Shown: piece after piece, positions 5,658-6,635 of the stretch
Numbering within the stretch: position 1 is the first letter of the stretch
Layout: each line of letters opens with the position of its first letter
Source: Bordetella parapertussis
GTDB taxonomy: Bacteria; Pseudomonadota; Gammaproteobacteria; Burkholderiales; Burkholderiaceae_C
Length of the DNA stretch: 6,635 nt
Assembly (NCBI GenBank): GCA_945890735.1
Contig: CAMDCZ010000069.1
Span: 1 to 6,635, forward strand
Direction of reading: 5' to 3'
Notes under the pieces: model-generated
What the model was told of the DNA's origin: nothing
What the model saw: only the letters and a program-made list of their open reading frames with translations
Database searches by the model: none
Program-made: the position numbers and the translations under genes

Positions 5658-6164
5658 ATGATCAAAGTTGGCGACACCATCCCCCACACCACCTTGATGG
5701 AATATGTTGAAGTCGAGGGCAATGGTTGCAGCATCGGCCCCAACCCGGTGGACGTGGCCAAAGCCACTGCCGGCAAGACCATCGCTTTGTTTGCTTTGCC
5801 TGGTGCATTCACCCCTACTTGTTCTGCCAAGCACGTCCCCGGTTACCTTGAGCACCACGATGCCTTGCTCGCTGCAGGTGTGGATGAAATTTGGTGCCTG
5901 AGCGTCAATGACGCGTTTGTGATGGGTGCTTGGGGCCGCGAATTGCATGCGGCTGGCAAGGTGCGCATGATGGGCGACGGCGACGCTGATTTCGCCAAAG
6001 CCACGGGCCTGACCCTGGACCTGACTGGCAAGGGCCTGGGCCTGCGTTCCAACCGCTATTCCATGCTGGTCAAAGACGGCAAGGTCTTGAGCTTGAACGT
6101 GGAAGGTCCTGGCAAATTCGAGGTGAGTGACGCAGGCACCATGCTGTCGCAAGTCAAACACTGA
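5658..6164 (+). CDS. Peroxiredoxin, type II / Prx5-like, thioredoxin fold
   Basis: This is a predicted cytoplasmic thiol peroxidase that reduces hydrogen peroxide and alkyl hydroperoxides, with electrons from glutaredoxin/glutathione or thioredoxin. The protein is 168 aa, within the usual range for the Prx5 subfamily of the AhpC/TSA-redoxin superfamily. The active-site motif PGAFTPTC (48-55) gives P48, T52 and the peroxidatic cysteine C55; R130 in LGLRSNRYSMLV is the conserved active-site arginine. C80 in CLSVNDAFVMGAW lies 25 residues after C55, the spacing seen in plant type II peroxiredoxins; C24 is a third cysteine. There is no signal peptide and no fused glutaredoxin domain. AGGAG (5645-5649) is 8 nt before ATG 5658. 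An in-frame ATG at 5613 falls inside the terminator stem, lacks a ribosome binding site and is rejected. The exact reductant cannot be read from the sequence. Confidence 0.93.
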   Translation: MIKVGDTIPHTTLMEYVEVEGNGCSIGPNPVDVAKATAGKTIALFALPGAFTPTCSAKHVPGYLEHHDALLAAGVDEIWCLSVNDAFVMGAWGRELHAAGKVRMMGDGDADFAKATGLTLDLTGKGLGLRSNRYSMLVKDGKVLSLNVEGPGKFEVSDAGTMLSQVKH

Positions 6165-6173
6165 CAGCGATCA

Positions 6174-6635
6174 TCAAAGCACTTGTTGCGCTTTCAGCGC
6201 AGCAATGGCCGCTTCATCGAACTGCAACCACTCTTGCAACACCGCTTGGGTGTGTTGCCCCAGCATGGGGGGTGGCAAGTGGTGTTGCACCGGCGTCTGG
6301 CTGAATTTCATGGGACTGGCCACCAGTTTCAAGTCTGCGCGCAAAGGGTGACGCCACACCTCCACCATGTCGCGTGAAACCACCTGTGGATCGGCAAAGA
6401 CCTCGGCCAAATCATTGATCGGGCCACAAGGCACCTTGGCAGACTCGAGCAAAGCCAGCCACTGCGCTTTGCCACGCTTGGCGAAAACCTCGGCCAGCAT
6501 GGGAACCAAAGTGTCACGGTGCATGACCCTGTCAGGGTTGCGAACAAACCGGGGGTCGGTCGCCCAATCAGGGCGGTCCAGGCATTCGCATAGTTTGACA
6601 AACTGACCGTCGTTGCCCACCGCCACGATCATGAA
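6174..6635 (-). CDS. CaiB/BaiF family (class III) CoA-transferase, C-terminal 153 residues
   Basis: Class III CoA-transferases move CoA between an acyl-CoA and a free carboxylic acid, for example in carnitine, oxalate or aromatic-acid metabolism. The gene reads on the - strand to a TGA at 6176-6174 and stays open to the right edge, so its N-terminal half is outside the window. The visible part begins FMIVAVGNDGQFVKLCECL, continues with a RP-x-W-x-x-DPRF stretch, and has VPCGPIND about 70 residues from the first visible residue, then MVEVWRHPL and SPMKFS. These are the typical C-terminal landmarks of the family; the catalytic aspartate lies in the missing half. The ATG at 6632-6630 is internal, since homologous sequence continues upstream of it. 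It converges on the peroxiredoxin gene with 9 nt between stops. The substrate cannot be assigned. Confidence 0.92.
   Translation of the reverse strand, partial: FMIVAVGNDGQFVKLCECLDRPDWATDPRFVRNPDRVMHRDTLVPMLAEVFAKRGKAQWLALLESAKVPCGPINDLAEVFADPQVVSRDMVEVWRHPLRADLKLVASPMKFSQTPVQHHLPPPMLGQHTQAVLQEWLQFDEAAIAALKAQQVL
6183..6205 (+). other. Hairpin at the convergent gene ends
   Basis: TTGTTGCGCT (6183-6192) pairs with AGCGCAGCAA (6196-6205) around the 3-nt loop TTC. In a + strand transcript this makes 10 continuous pairs, one of them U-G. It starts 18 nt after the peroxiredoxin stop and lies within the last codons of the CoA-transferase gene on the other strand. No T-tract follows on either strand. 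It may help end or protect the peroxiredoxin mRNA, but it may also be chance pairing constrained by the coding sequence. Confidence 0.35.

Noticed and set aside
1..6635. Mobile elements, CRISPR arrays, tRNA or rRNA genes, or a defence system
   Set aside because: No repeats, transposase frames, tRNA cloverleaf patterns or non-housekeeping clusters are seen. Apart from the leader at 529-708, nearly all bases belong to recognised genes.

Overview
The window is a bacterial ribosomal-protein locus. It holds the end of the str-type cluster (tuf, rpsJ) and the S10 cluster (rplC-rplD-rplW-rplB-rpsS-rplV-rpsC-rplP-rpmC-rpsQ), all on the + strand. After these come a peroxiredoxin gene on the + strand and the 3' part of a CoA-transferase gene on the - strand. 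The sequence suggests a betaproteobacterium of the order Burkholderiales, probably the Comamonadaceae (Limnohabitans/Rhodoferax/Polaromonas type). The reasons are: tuf directly precedes rpsJ; a gap of about 180 nt separates rpsJ from rplC; ribosomal protein S3 carries a long Arg/Pro/Ala-rich tail; the codon use is moderately GC-rich with many TTG and GGC codons; and a CaiB/BaiF CoA-transferase lies nearby. The family placement is inference; no database was searched.

Layout. Positions 1-204 are the last 67 codons of EF-Tu. Nine bases later rpsJ (S10/NusE) runs from 214 to 528. Positions 529-708 hold no gene but carry structure: a hairpin just after rpsJ (536-556), a sigma70-like promoter (578-606), and a leader with two hairpins plus competing pairings that reach the rplC Shine-Dalgarno site. 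From 709 to 5577 ten ribosomal-protein genes are packed with gaps of at most 16 nt, and two junctions overlap (TGATG at rplC/rplD, ATGA at rplD/rplW). They encode L3, L4, L23, L2, S19, L22, S3, L16, L29 and S17, the usual S10-operon order. The usual next gene, rplN of the spc operon, does not follow. A strong Rho-independent terminator lies at 5611-5643, and its U-tract abuts the ribosome binding site of a type II/Prx5-like peroxiredoxin (5658-6164). A CoA-transferase gene (6174 to beyond the right edge) converges on the peroxiredoxin with only 9 nt between the stop codons.

Function. The ribosomal genes supply parts of both subunits at matched levels: the L4/L22 exit-tunnel constriction, the L23/L29 tunnel exit, L2/L3/L16 around the peptidyl-transferase centre, S3 at the mRNA entry, S10/S19 in the 30S head, and S17 in the 30S body. 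All coding regions look intact, with key family residues present. I found no phage, transposon, CRISPR array or defence system. The more interesting signals are regulatory: the leader upstream of rplC, which may be an autoregulatory element unlike the gammaproteobacterial S10 leader, and the terminator set directly against the peroxiredoxin RBS. The S3 tail is the main protein-level oddity.
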